Positions 7,208 to 15,839 of a DNA stretch of 64,000 nucleotides are shown piece after piece. The stretch is from Verrucomicrobium sp. BvORR106 (GTDB lineage Bacteria > Verrucomicrobiota > Verrucomicrobiia > Verrucomicrobiales > Verrucomicrobiaceae). The position numbers and the translations under genes are program-made. The stretch's first letter is position 1. Each line of letters begins with the position of its first letter. Below the pieces are notes generated by a model, which was given only the letters and a program-made list of their open reading frames with translations, was not told where the DNA came from and did no database searches. The stretch spans positions 124,001 through 188,000 of the forward strand of contig NZ_BATR01000104.1 in assembly GCF_000739655.1 (NCBI RefSeq), in the 5' to 3' direction.

Positions 7208-9562
7208 ATGACCACCCCCCCAATGGCAACTTCCCTCATCCGTCTGGTTGTTTGTTTTGCCCTGCTGGCCACCCAGGGTCTCCAGGCCGCCAGTTATGAC
7301 CTTACCATGGAGCAGGAGGTGCGGCTGCGGAAGTTCGTACCCCGCGCCTATGCCAAGATGCTGCGCCGCCAGCCCATCCACGCCGTCTGTATTGGCGACA
7401 GTGTGATGAACATGCAGAGCAACGATGCGGACAGCGGCAACGCCCTGAAAGCCTGGAGTGGCGTGTTCCTGCAGGAGCTGGCGGACCAGTTTGCCTACAC
7501 GGGTGGGGTTCGCCTGATCCGCCCCCCCAAGGGGCAGCCTGAGAAACTGCACTCTCTGCACGGTCCGGAGTTCACGCTCCAGAACTTCTCCCGCGGCGGC
7601 CGTCTCATGCTGCATGCCACCCAGCCCCTCACCACCGTCGCATTTGAGAACAAGCCGGACATCGTGATTGTGAGCTACGGCATCAATGATGCGAACTCAG
7701 GGCTCCCTCTGGAGGTGTACCGCAGCTACGTGCAGCAGGTGGTGAACCTTGTCGCGGCGGCGAAGGCGGACCTGATCCTGTGCGGCCCCAGCATCATCAT
7801 GAGTGACGTTCCCGAGCAGGGGCTGGCTCACACACGGCCCTATGCGGATGTGATGAAGGAGGTGGCTGACGCCAACGGTGTGTTCTTTGCGGATCTGGGT
7901 GATCTCTCCTGGCTGCTCAGGCTGGATGACCGGAAGTCCCCCCTGGCTCCGCCGAAAAAGCCCAAGACGGACCCTGCCGCTGCCGCCCCCCCGGTGGCAG
8001 CGCCGCCTGTGGTGGCCCCGCCGGTGCCAACGGTGGACGGAACCCCGGCCCCTCCGCCTCTCCCGGCTCCCAAGGTCGAGAATCCTGTGGCGAAAGACTA
8101 CGATCCGGATCCTGACAAGATCGCGATGCGTCTCTTCCAGCAGGTGGTGGAAGCGATGAAGCAGCGGTTTCAACAGGCCAATCCTCCTGACTGGCTGCAC
8201 CCGAACAGCGTCACTCAGCGGGCCTTGGGCAAGCGGGTGTTTGCCGAGCTTCTGAATGGTCCCCGGACGGTGCCTTGGGAGGTAGGGGGCGCGACAGCAA
8301 ATCTGGTGAGCGGCGGCAAATGTGAGCTGGCCTACCGCCTGGAAAATCCGAGTCAGGAGGAGCGGACCTACACGGTGCTGCCTCTGGTGACCACCAGCCT
8401 GCGTCCGCTCAATGCACCCTCGCGCGTGACGCTGAAAGCGGGCAAGAAGGCGATGGTGAACATTACCTACGAGCGGGCTGCGGCCCCTGATCCCGCCTCA
8501 GGTGGGGGGAGGATGGATCTGCTGCCCAGCCAGGACTACTATCTCCGGCTGCCGGTGGTCATCACCAGTGGGGATAGTGCCCGCATCGAGGTGGTGCGGG
8601 CCACGATGACTCCTGTGGCCCTGTTGTGGAACACCGGGGTGCTCTACAATCAAGAGAACATCGCAGAACTCAGCGGCCGCCTCGTTAATACTAGTGCCCA
8701 GCCGTTGGAGGGGAAGTGGGAGGCCAAGTGGTTTGGTCAGGCTTGGGGCGGTGCCTTCAAGGCCGCGCCCAAGGGCGAGTCTACCCTGGCCATCCCTGTG
8801 AGGCTGCCGACGGGGTTTAATGCCCCTGCGCGTCAGAAAGGCACCCTGGCAATGACCGTGAGCGTGGGCGGGCAAGTGCTGAAGTTTGACCGGGAAATCG
8901 AGCTCGTTCGCAATCTGGGGCTCAAGGAAACGATGGTGCTGCTGAGTCCCTCGGCGTATGTGCGGGACCAGGTGGTGACGCCCCCGACCCCCGGGCCGGC
9001 CGCGCCCAGTGTGGCCTTCCGCGCGGATGCGGATTCGAATGCGCTCTACCTGACGTGGGATGTCTTCGGACTCAATTTGCAGGACAACCCCGGCGGTGGC
9101 GGAGCCCTGCAGGTGGACTTGAATCTGGACGCCCGAAGCTATGGCAAACGGCTCACGCAGGGCACCACGGACGTTGTCCGGGTTGCCGCCGCAGCCGCTG
9201 ACGGCGATGCCAAAGTCGGGCCTCTGCCACCGTGGGTGTTCGGCACGGGCTACGGCATGTTCTTCGATGAAAAGGCGGTGAAGGCCCGGTTGACGAGCCG
9301 TCCCGATGGTTCAAGGAGATTTGCGATGACGATTCCGCGTTCCTACCTCTACCTTCACGAGTGGGCCATGGGCAATGGCAACAGCCAGGTGGGCATCAAC
9401 ACGCAGTTCTCCCTCTGGCAGGCCAACGAGGGCGGCACCGGTGGGAGCTATCTGCCCTTTGTGCTGACCAGCAACGGCCGCTACCGTGATGACGCCGAAT
9501 CGCTGGCCGTCTTGGAACTGACAGACAAGCCGACGTCCCGCTGGACGGTACGCTTCTACTAA
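7208..9562 (+). CDS. Secreted SGNH/GDSL hydrolase with C-terminal carbohydrate-binding-like domain
   Basis: About 784 residues with an N-terminal signal peptide (TSLIRLVVCFALLATQGLQA). SGNH blocks are visible: GDS at about 63-65, GIND at about 158-161 and DWLHPN with the catalytic Asp/His near residue 330. A Pro/Ala-rich linker (about 255-290) interrupts the SGNH domain before the last block. After it come a beta-rich middle and a C-terminal domain (from about residue 610: SVAFRADADSNALYLTWDV) resembling family 9 carbohydrate-binding modules. The likely role is hydrolysis of ester groups on extracellular polysaccharide; the substrate is unknown. ATG 7208 and ATG 7223 are both possible starts. 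It is divergent from coaC. Confidence 0.75.
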   Translation: MTTPPMATSLIRLVVCFALLATQGLQAASYDLTMEQEVRLRKFVPRAYAKMLRRQPIHAVCIGDSVMNMQSNDADSGNALKAWSGVFLQELADQFAYTGGVRLIRPPKGQPEKLHSLHGPEFTLQNFSRGGRLMLHATQPLTTVAFENKPDIVIVSYGINDANSGLPLEVYRSYVQQVVNLVAAAKADLILCGPSIIMSDVPEQGLAHTRPYADVMKEVADANGVFFADLGDLSWLLRLDDRKSPLAPPKKPKTDPAAAAPPVAAPPVVAPPVPTVDGTPAPPPLPAPKVENPVAKDYDPDPDKIAMRLFQQVVEAMKQRFQQANPPDWLHPNSVTQRALGKRVFAELLNGPRTVPWEVGGATANLVSGGKCELAYRLENPSQEERTYTVLPLVTTSLRPLNAPSRVTLKAGKKAMVNITYERAAAPDPASGGGRMDLLPSQDYYLRLPVVITSGDSARIEVVRATMTPVALLWNTGVLYNQENIAELSGRLVNTSAQPLEGKWEAKWFGQAWGGAFKAAPKGESTLAIPVRLPTGFNAPARQKGTLAMTVSVGGQVLKFDREIELVRNLGLKETMVLLSPSAYVRDQVVTPPTPGPAAPSVAFRADADSNALYLTWDVFGLNLQDNPGGGGALQVDLNLDARSYGKRLTQGTTDVVRVAAAAADGDAKVGPLPPWVFGTGYGMFFDEKAVKARLTSRPDGSRRFAMTIPRSYLYLHEWAMGNGNSQVGINTQFSLWQANEGGTGGSYLPFVLTSNGRYRDDAESLAVLELTDKPTSRWTVRFY

Positions 9563-9609
9563 AGTCCCTTCTCACGGCCTGTCCGGCCAGCCCGCGTTCC
9601 ATCAATCGT

Positions 9610-9628
9610 TTCCTTCCTTCCTTCCTTC
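9610..9628 (+). repeat. TTCC tetranucleotide repeat
   Basis: Four tandem TTCC units plus a partial fifth end 9 bp before the GTG start of the ABC transporter gene. The tract occupies the place where a ribosome binding site would be expected, and no purine-rich site is visible. Confidence 0.6.
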
Positions 9629-9637
9629 TACTCAACT

Positions 9638-11428
9638 GTGTCGCGATCATCCACCTCCGAACGCAAAAGCAATCTCAAATCAGGCTTCAAAGCTGAGGCG
9701 GGCTTTTTTCTCAAGTACCTGAAGCCGCATGCGGCGGTATTCATCCCGGCGATGTTCGTGCTGATCATCACCGCGCTGCTGACGCTGGTGTTGCCGGAGT
9801 TCATGGGCAAGATCGTGGCGAGAGCCGTGCCGGCGCATGGGGAGGATGTCAGTCAGGCCCTGCACACCATCAATCACTACGCCCTGCTCATCGGCACGGT
9901 GTTGGGGGTGCAGGCGCTGCTGGCCTTCTGGCGCATCTTCTTCTTCAGCAAGGCGGCGGAGCGGGCGCTGGTGCAGGTCAGGCTGGACACGTTCAGCCGG
10001 ATTCTGAAGCTGCCCATGGCGGCGCTTCAGGCCCGGCGGGTGGGGGAGTTGGGGTCCCGGCTTGCCAACGACGTCGAGGTGATTCGCGAGACGCTGGTTT
10101 CCACGATCCCGCAGATCATCCGCCATAGCATCATGCTGGTGGCGGGGGTGGTTCTTGTCTTCACGAAGTCGGTGAAGCTCTCCCTCTTCATGCTGGCTTG
10201 CATCCCGGCCGCCGTGCTGCTGGTGGCCGTTTTTGGCGCGAGAATCCGTAAGGTTTCCCGGATGGCCCAGGATGAGCTGGCCGCCAGCCAGGTGGTGGTG
10301 GATGAGAGCCTCACGAGCATCACCAGTGTGAAGGCCTTTGCCAATGAGACCCAGGAAATCAGGCGTTACCACGGGTTCCTGGAAAGCTTCCTGAAGGCGG
10401 CCATGCGGGGGGCCTGGCTGCGGGCCGCGTTCGTCGCGTTCATCATCTTCGTTTTCACCAGTGTCCTGACGCTGTGCATCTGGTTCGGGGTGCGCATGGT
10501 GATCAACGGAGAGATCGATCGCGAGCGATTCATCCAACTCACTCTCTTCACCGCGGTCATGAGCGGCTCCATCGCGACACTGCCGGAACTGGTCTCCCAG
10601 CTACAGAAGGCCGTGGGCGCTCTGGAACGGGTACGGGAAATTCTGGAGGAACCGGAGGAAGAATTGCGGCCAGAGGAACCCGTTCGCTTGCACGGTGACA
10701 TCACCATGCAGGGCGTGTGGTTCCACTATCCCTCCCGCACGGACACCACGGTGCTGGCGGACTTCAACCTGGAAGCCAGAGCCGGGCAAAAGATCGCTCT
10801 CGTCGGTCCCAGTGGTGCAGGGAAGAGCACGGTGGTCAATCTGTTGTACAGGTTCTATGAGCCTGAGAGGGGAGCTGTCCTGCTGGACGGCCGCCCCGCC
10901 CGGGACTACCCCCTGGCCGCCCTGCGCAAGAACTTCTCGCTGGTTCCCCAGGAGGTGCTTCTCTTTGGTGGATCCATTCAGGAGAACATTCGCTATGGGC
11001 GGCCTGATGCGACGGATGCCGAAGTGGTGGAAGCGGCCCGCCAGGCCAATGCACACCTCTTTATTGAGAAGTTGCCCGAGGGTTATCAGACCCTAGTGGG
11101 AGAGCGTGGTACGCAACTGAGTGGAGGGCAGCGTCAGCGCGTGGCCATCGCCCGTGCCATCCTCGCCAACCCGGCGGTACTGGTGCTAGATGAGGCCACC
11201 AGCAGCCTGGATGCCGAGAGCGAGCGTCTTGTGCAAGAGGCGCTGGACAAGCTGATGGCCAATCGCACCAGCATCATCATTGCCCACCGTCTGAGCACCG
11301 TGCGCCGGGCCGACCAGATCCTCGTCATGAGCGGAGGCACTGTCATCGAGCGCGGGACGCATGATGAACTCTATGCGCGCGAGAACAGCCTGTATCGCAC
11401 GCTGGCCAAGCTCCAGTTGGAGGAGTGA
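9638..11428 (+). CDS. ABC transporter, fused permease/ATPase (exporter type)
   Basis: A 596-residue half-transporter. Residues about 25-320 form the six-helix type 1 exporter membrane domain; residues about 345-596 form the ATPase, with Walker A GPSGAGKST, Q-loop region LVPQEVLLFGGSIQENI, signature LSGGQRQRVAIARA, Walker B VLVLDEATSSLD and switch His in IIAHRLSTV. The family includes lipid A exporter MsbA and drug or peptide exporters; the substrate here cannot be told from sequence, though the high similarity in layout to MsbA/BmrA and the envelope context suggest a lipid or amphipathic substrate. The start is GTG; no in-frame ATG occurs before the membrane domain. It works as a dimer in the inner membrane. 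Confidence 0.85.
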   Translation: MSRSSTSERKSNLKSGFKAEAGFFLKYLKPHAAVFIPAMFVLIITALLTLVLPEFMGKIVARAVPAHGEDVSQALHTINHYALLIGTVLGVQALLAFWRIFFFSKAAERALVQVRLDTFSRILKLPMAALQARRVGELGSRLANDVEVIRETLVSTIPQIIRHSIMLVAGVVLVFTKSVKLSLFMLACIPAAVLLVAVFGARIRKVSRMAQDELAASQVVVDESLTSITSVKAFANETQEIRRYHGFLESFLKAAMRGAWLRAAFVAFIIFVFTSVLTLCIWFGVRMVINGEIDRERFIQLTLFTAVMSGSIATLPELVSQLQKAVGALERVREILEEPEEELRPEEPVRLHGDITMQGVWFHYPSRTDTTVLADFNLEARAGQKIALVGPSGAGKSTVVNLLYRFYEPERGAVLLDGRPARDYPLAALRKNFSLVPQEVLLFGGSIQENIRYGRPDATDAEVVEAARQANAHLFIEKLPEGYQTLVGERGTQLSGGQRQRVAIARAILANPAVLVLDEATSSLDAESERLVQEALDKLMANRTSIIIAHRLSTVRRADQILVMSGGTVIERGTHDELYARENSLYRTLAKLQLEE

Positions 11429-11444
11429 GAGTGAAGGGGGGGAG

Positions 11445-11526
11445 ACGTTATGAGTTATGGGTTATGAGACGATGAATTTCAACGTCAACCTGCCAACGTC
11501 TAACCCCTAACTCTTAACTCCTAACT
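11445..11526. repeat. Inverted GTTA-type short repeats
   Basis: Left arm (11445-11470) consists of GTTATGAG/GTTATGGG-like units; right arm (11496-11526) of CTAACCCC/CTAACTC/TTAACTC units. The reverse complement of the right arm resembles the left one, each arm being an imperfect array of 7-8 bp units. It fills the 112-bp gap between the ABC transporter and the transferase-like gene. Similar degenerate GTTA arrays are the kind of intergenic filler that occurs in several copies per genome, which cannot be tested here. Confidence 0.5.
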
Positions 11527-11540
11527 TTTACCCCTTCCCC

Positions 11541-12242
11541 ATGCCCCTCCCGCCGCTGATCTGGGATTCTGTGGACGCGGAGGCTGTGCCGCCGGAGGGC
11601 ATGGACCTGTTGTGGTCCACGGGCTGGAGGCATTTCGGAAAACAGTTTTTTCGGTACAGTGTGGCGGAGCATGCTGGTCAGTGGCAGGGGATTGTGCCGC
11701 TGCGGATTGACTTGCAGGCCTGTTCACTGAGCAAGAGTCAGCGCCGGGTGTTGAGAAAGAATGCCGATCTGACGGTGCTCTGGACGCCGGTGAGCGTTTC
11801 TGAGGAAACTGTGGCGATGTTCGAGCGGCACAAGGGTCGTTTTAAAGAGAACGTTCCGGAATCTCTATCCTGCTTTTTGGGGGAGTTGACTGAGAAAGGT
11901 CCGTGTCAATGTCTCGAACTCCAGTGCCGCCTGGGGGACAGGCTCGTCGCCGTCAGTTTTGTGGATGTGGGACATCGTGCCGTCTCCAGTGTGTACGGCA
12001 TCTTCGAGCCGGAGGAGTCACGCCGCAGTCTTGGCATCTTCACCATGCTGCTGGAGCTGGAATGGGCCCGGCAGCAAGGGTTCCGCTACCATTACCCTGG
12101 TTATGCCATGACAGGCCCCAGTCACTATGACTACAAGAAGCAGTTCAGCGCGATGGAGGGGCTGGACTGGGCGTCAGGGGAGTGGTTGCCATTGGGAAAG
12201 TCCGAGCTCAAGGAAGATGTACTTCTTGATGACGGGGCGTGA
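11541..12242 (+). CDS. Leucyl/arginyl-tRNA-protein transferase-like (Bpt/ATE C-terminal domain)
   Basis: A 233-residue protein, the usual length for bacterial Bpt, which attaches leucine to N-terminal Asp/Glu of proteins in the N-degron pathway. GWRHFGKQFFRYSV, SLSKSQRRVLRKNADL and YHYPGYAMTGPSHYDYKKQF align with Bpt landmarks (GFRR..., PSKSQKRLLK, LGYxIxxxxxMxYKxxF). The N-terminal cysteine cluster of true Bpt (CxYL, CxxCxxC) is missing; the position corresponds to QWQGIVPLRID. This suggests a diverged GNAT-fold aminoacyl or acyl transferase whose donor may differ. Its last 35 bp overlap the end of the convergent BNR gene. Confidence 0.65.
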   Translation: MPLPPLIWDSVDAEAVPPEGMDLLWSTGWRHFGKQFFRYSVAEHAGQWQGIVPLRIDLQACSLSKSQRRVLRKNADLTVLWTPVSVSEETVAMFERHKGRFKENVPESLSCFLGELTEKGPCQCLELQCRLGDRLVAVSFVDVGHRAVSSVYGIFEPEESRRSLGIFTMLLELEWARQQGFRYHYPGYAMTGPSHYDYKKQFSAMEGLDWASGEWLPLGKSELKEDVLLDDGA

Positions 12243-13164
12243 ACAAGTCGTCCGCTGCTATTTTTGCCAGGCGGATGGCGGTGCGGTTGACCGTGTATGC
12301 CAGCCAGATGTCCCGACCGTCAAAGTCCAACGCCGGGTAGGAAAACTCTCCACTATCGTTCGCGACAGTCAGCGTATCCCGCCAAGTCAGGCCATCGCTA
12401 CTTGTGGCCACCACAAGTGGTGTCCGGGAGGTAGTGGATCGGTTGTACGCGAGGACATGGCGGTCATGCGCCAGGCTGATCGCGCAGATGGCGGAGTCTG
12501 GATTTGGCAGCTTCGTGGGCCCCACTGAGTCCCAAGTGCATCCACCATCTATTGAGTGGGTTTGAACGATGAATCCCATGGAGCTGCGGGCCAAGGCCAG
12601 CAGGTGTTTTTTCCCCAGATCGAGGATGGCAGGCTGGATGCATCCTTCCACGCCAAGATGAGAGGCGGGGGCGACTCTCTTCCAGTGGCGACCGGTCGTT
12701 GTGAGTTCGAAGTGGACGGTGCAATCCGATCGTTCGTCACTGCTTCCACTCACGATCTGGTCTCCACAGATGACGGGCGGATTCTTGGTTGGGCCAACGA
12801 TACCCGCGGGGAGCGGTGCAGGATGAGACCACGTGTGCCCCCAATCGAGACTTTCCATCTCATAACCCCGCCAGCTTTGCGGCGACGTGCCTACCTTGAA
12901 GTAGAGTTTCAAAAGGTCTTTGCAGCGAAAGAGCACGGGGTTCCAACACGCCCGCTCCATGCCCGTGCAGACTTTTCCGTCTGCCAGTTTGCGGGGTGCT
13001 TTCCAGACGCCTGCTTCATAGACGGATATCCAGATCGCAGTACGGCGGTGCCCCTCATAGGGACCAGCGAAGTAGGCAACCAGCACCCGTGATTCGTGGA
13101 CACAAACCGTGGCCGCATGGCACGACGCATTCTGCCCAAAGCTTGGGATGTCCTCTTGAGTCAC
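12208..13164 (-). CDS. BNR-repeat sialidase-like protein
   Basis: A 318-residue protein of the sialidase/neuraminidase beta-propeller superfamily (BNR_2 type). Visible blades include IWISVYEAGVWKAPRKLADG, SLDWGHTWSHPAPLPAG, TTTGRHWKRVAP, SIDGGCTWDSVGP and SSDGLTWRDTL, with Asp-box-like SxDxGxTW motifs. There is no signal peptide, so it would be cytoplasmic, which is unusual for a glycan-cleaving sialidase. The full arginine triad could not be assigned. The GTG start overlaps the TGA of the upstream DUF6614 gene (GTGA), which supports this start and suggests translational coupling. The 3' end overlaps the convergent transferase gene by 35 bp. Confidence 0.7.
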   Translation of the reverse strand: MTQEDIPSFGQNASCHAATVCVHESRVLVAYFAGPYEGHRRTAIWISVYEAGVWKAPRKLADGKVCTGMERACWNPVLFRCKDLLKLYFKVGTSPQSWRGYEMESLDWGHTWSHPAPLPAGIVGPTKNPPVICGDQIVSGSSDERSDCTVHFELTTTGRHWKRVAPASHLGVEGCIQPAILDLGKKHLLALARSSMGFIVQTHSIDGGCTWDSVGPTKLPNPDSAICAISLAHDRHVLAYNRSTTSRTPLVVATSSDGLTWRDTLTVANDSGEFSYPALDFDGRDIWLAYTVNRTAIRLAKIAADDLFTPRHQEVHLP

Positions 13165-13505
13165 GAACCTCGAAATTCTCCAGGCTCCGGTATGGTGATT
13201 CCGCTAAACACCTCGACGTGGAATTGGTCGATGACTTCCAGCATCTGGCCGTGAAGTCCGTCGTGGATGCCTTCTTGGGCCTGTCGTTTTATGGCCGATC
13301 CCAGGGCTGCGGCGTCAGCGAAGCGAATTGCGGCATGGTAGGGTGGGAGTTTGGAGCGGGGTGGTTGGCCGTTGTTTTTGGCGAGATGGAAGTCCACTGC
13401 CCGGGACTCTGTGCACAGTCGTGTCAGGAACGCGGCCACAGCCTCCAATCCCTGTTGTTCGGGGATGTCCTGCTTGAAACTGAACCAAACGTGATAGTGG
13501 GTCAT
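13161..13505 (-). CDS. DUF6614 family protein
   Basis: A 114-residue small protein beginning MTHYHVWFSFKQDIPEQQG. The pattern (short beta strand, helix, HLAKNNGQPPRSKLPPYHAAIRFAD, helix, FHVEVFSGI) fits DUF6614, a dimeric ferredoxin-like alpha/beta-barrel type family without known function. An open frame extends upstream to 13823 but that part is antisense-like and lacks family similarity. The stop overlaps the start of the BNR gene by 4 bp. Two hairpins (13606-13634 and 13642-13659) lie upstream. Confidence 0.65.
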   Translation of the reverse strand: MTHYHVWFSFKQDIPEQQGLEAVAAFLTRLCTESRAVDFHLAKNNGQPPRSKLPPYHAAIRFADAAALGSAIKRQAQEGIHDGLHGQMLEVIDQFHVEVFSGITIPEPGEFRGS

Positions 13506-13605
13506 GGGCGTTGAACCGATGCTTGGGTCACAAGAAATCAGCTTTGATTTGATCCAGGTCAAACGGGGCTTCAGAGCCGCCGCGAGAGAAATACTTCGCC
13601 AGTGG

Positions 13606-13659
13606 GGTGTTTGCAAGCTTATGGCGTAAACACCGGGGGTGCCTGACTGGGGAGTCAGG
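13606..13659 (-). promoter_or_regulatory. Two adjacent hairpins upstream of DUF6614
   Basis: Arms GGTGTTT (13606-13612)/AAACACC (13628-13634) and CCTGAC (13642-13647)/GTCAGG (13654-13659). They sit in the 190-bp gap between the YCII gene and DUF6614 and have no T-run on either strand. They may be leader structure or an imperfect transcript end. Confidence 0.35.
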
Positions 13660-13695
13660 ATCGGGTTCAAGGAAAGTGCCGGTCCCCGTGCGGGC

Positions 13696-14106
13696 TCATC
13701 CCGCTGTGGCGAGTGCTTGCTGGGGCTGACGGAGGCTCGGGCACATGTCGGCCACAGGGCGGACCTCAACGGTGAGGCCAAGGCGCACACTGGGGCAGTC
13801 TCTGGCAATCTCCACGGCCTCATCCAGAGTCTTCACTGTCAGGAGAAAGTAGCCGCCGACCGCCTCCGTGGACTCCACGAAGGGGCCATCTACGGTGCGG
13901 CTTCCCGACCGGGAGACAACCCGGCCCGAGCCTTCCAGCGGATGTCCGCCTTCGAGTTTGCCCTGCGAGGAAAGGCGCTGGTACCACTCGTTCCATTGCT
14001 GGAGCAGCTCCTGGCGCTGATCAGGGGACATCTGGTGGTAGCTGGCGTTGCTATCGCGGAAAAGGAGCATGTACCGGGATGTGGAGGGGCCGGTGGTGGC
14101 GTTCAT
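13696..14106 (-). CDS. YCII-related (DGPF) domain protein
   Basis: A 136-residue cytoplasmic protein. RYMLLFRDSNASYHQMSP at the start and the signature TVDGPFVESTEAVGGYFLL identify the YCII/DGPF family of ferredoxin-like dimers, which are often encoded beside ECF sigma factors. Here no sigma factor adjoins it; the ECF gene at 36470 is far away. Its function is unknown. ATG 14106 was chosen over an upstream open frame because family similarity begins a few residues later. It heads a possible minus-strand unit with DUF6614 and the BNR gene. Confidence 0.8.
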   Translation of the reverse strand: MNATTGPSTSRYMLLFRDSNASYHQMSPDQRQELLQQWNEWYQRLSSQGKLEGGHPLEGSGRVVSRSGSRTVDGPFVESTEAVGGYFLLTVKTLDEAVEIARDCPSVRLGLTVEVRPVADMCPSLRQPQQALATAG

Positions 14107-14383
14107 GGAGAGTGGGTGGTTACAAGGGTCGTCAGCATGACGAATAAACGGGCTCAGATGGGACAGACACGAATTGTTTGCATCGGATTTCTGGCTGCCC
14201 GTGAGCGTGTCTGCTGGAGTGGGAACGACCAGTTCAAATAAAATGGTGGGGACTGTCCGAAACGACCGCCCCCATTCGTCGTCACGATGAAATGCCGGAA
14301 ACACCGGTTTTTCCCAACCTCATCCAACCGGGATCCTCCCGAGCAAGTCCAACCCTACCCTACCCAAACCAACTCAACTTGTT

Positions 14384-14860
14384 ATGAGCACGAACAAAGT
14401 AGAACCCGTACCCGCTGGCATGCATACCGTGACCCCGCACCTCATCTGTGATGGGGCGGCTGACGCGATTGAATTCTACAAGAAGGCCTTCGGTGCCACG
14501 GAGATCTGCCGCATGCCTTCGCCGGAAGGCAAGATCATGCACGCCGCGATCAACATCGGCGATTCCATGGTGATGCTGGTGGACCAGTATCCTGATTGGG
14601 GTTGCATGGGGCCGGCGGCCCTCAAGGGAGCCTCGGTGACGATTCACCTCCAGGTGGTGGATGCGGATGCCCTCTTCAAGCAGGCGGTGGACGCCGGTGC
14701 CAAGGTGATCATGCCGATCGAGGACGCCTTCTGGGGCGACCGCTATGGCAAAGTGGAAGATCCCTTTGGCCACCATTGGTCGATTGCCACCCACGTCCGA
14801 GACGTGTCTCCCGAGGAGATGCAGGAGGCCATGAAGGCCGGTTGTGGTGGCGAAGCCTGA
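14384..14860 (+). CDS. VOC-family (glyoxalase/PhnB-like) protein
   Basis: A 158-residue protein with the vicinal oxygen chelate fold. TVTPHLICDGAADAIEFYKKAFGA, MHAAINIGDSMVMLVDQYP and GDRYGKVEDPFGHHWSIATHV are typical of the PhnB-like subfamily (YP_0... style PhnB/3-dmu-9_3-mt type), which lacks a defined reaction. The charged positions of the metal site are only partly visible, so catalysis is uncertain. It is divergent from the YCII gene; PhnB-like and YCII proteins are frequent neighbours in ECF-linked clusters, which may explain the pairing. Confidence 0.8.
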   Translation: MSTNKVEPVPAGMHTVTPHLICDGAADAIEFYKKAFGATEICRMPSPEGKIMHAAINIGDSMVMLVDQYPDWGCMGPAALKGASVTIHLQVVDADALFKQAVDAGAKVIMPIEDAFWGDRYGKVEDPFGHHWSIATHVRDVSPEEMQEAMKAGCGGEA

Positions 14861-14885
14861 GTGGCGGCCTTGTGATTCGTTCCGC

Positions 14886-14920
14886 ATGCGGCATCTGGGG
14901 GAACCCGGTGCCGCATTTTG
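14886..14920. terminator. Terminator between convergent VOC and CHAD genes
   Basis: Arms ATGCGGCA (14886-14893) and TGCCGCAT (14909-14916) with an inner GGG/CCC pairing, followed by TTTTG. It ends just before the CHAD stop codon, so it mainly serves the plus-strand VOC gene. Confidence 0.65.
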
Positions 14921-14926
14921 TTTCTG

Positions 14927-15814
14927 TTACATCTCCAGGTCCGGAAGCTGGGACTTCACCTCTTGCTCCATCTCGTGGCAGGACTTGGCGTAAACTCGCG
15001 CCCCCTTCTTCTGGATTCTCGATAGCAGCTTATGGCGTCTGCCTTCGAGCACTGAGCGGGTTGACTCATCGATCTCCTGTGTCTGGACGAAGACATCGAG
15101 GTCGTGCACCTTGCCAAGCAGCGAACTGAGTCGGCGGGTGCGGCGCAACCGGCGGGGATGCCCCAGCCACACGTACAGTGCCAGCGTCTGGTAGTAGTGG
15201 TCCTTCACGACCTTCCTCCACGTATGCAGGGCCTCGGTGCCGGTTTCGCTGTCACTTCTCTCAGATGCCTTGTGCCCCTTGCGATAGGTCTTGGCATATG
15301 CCTCGGCCACGGTTTCCCAGGAGAGGGAAAAAAGCCGCAGCCGTCCCAGTCGGTCAGTCAGGCTGGAGGCTTGCCGGGTGAGTTGCTCTTGGGTGGCCTT
15401 GGTGAGCACAGTCGCACGCACGGACTTACGACGGATTTTCCGCCCGGCTGCATCCTTCGGGCAGATGCCATCGTGGTCGAGAGACTCCAGGAGTTGAGAC
15501 ATGACCACCTGATCTCGCTGGGTGGCCACGATGCGTTTGAGATTCCGAATTGCACCTTTGAGGGGGGCGAACTGCTCCACCGACAAGGCAGGGCGGGCGA
15601 GGCGCAGGAGTGCCAGGAGCTTCTTCATGCGTTTGCGCAGCGCATGGATGGCGGTATCCGGATGGGCCTCTACGCGATGAGCGTCCTGCTCCGCCAGCGT
15701 GGCCATATGCACGAGGAGACGTTTCAACCACACCGCGGCTTCAGGAGCGGCGGCATGAGCTTTTTCAGAAGTAGAGCACCGGGCGATCACAGACGTGAGC
15801 GGCTTCATTGCCAC
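14927..15814 (-). CDS. CHAD domain protein
   Basis: A 295-residue helical protein rich in Arg, Lys and His. VEAHPDTAIHALRKRMKKLLALLRL and ALHTWRKVVKDHYYQTLAL carry the conserved histidines (HxxRxxxKK-like) of the CHAD domain, which binds inorganic polyphosphate and is linked to polyphosphate granules in several bacteria. No CYTH domain is fused, unlike many relatives, and no polyphosphate kinase lies nearby. It is preceded by a 25-bp gap from an unrecognised gene on the same strand, so both may be cotranscribed. ATG at 15814 or 15808 could be the start. Confidence 0.85.
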   Translation of the reverse strand: MAMKPLTSVIARCSTSEKAHAAAPEAAVWLKRLLVHMATLAEQDAHRVEAHPDTAIHALRKRMKKLLALLRLARPALSVEQFAPLKGAIRNLKRIVATQRDQVVMSQLLESLDHDGICPKDAAGRKIRRKSVRATVLTKATQEQLTRQASSLTDRLGRLRLFSLSWETVAEAYAKTYRKGHKASERSDSETGTEALHTWRKVVKDHYYQTLALYVWLGHPRRLRRTRRLSSLLGKVHDLDVFVQTQEIDESTRSVLEGRRHKLLSRIQKKGARVYAKSCHEMEQEVKSQLPDLEM

Positions 15815-15839
15815 AGCGCGGCCTCCAGATGCCGGGAGG

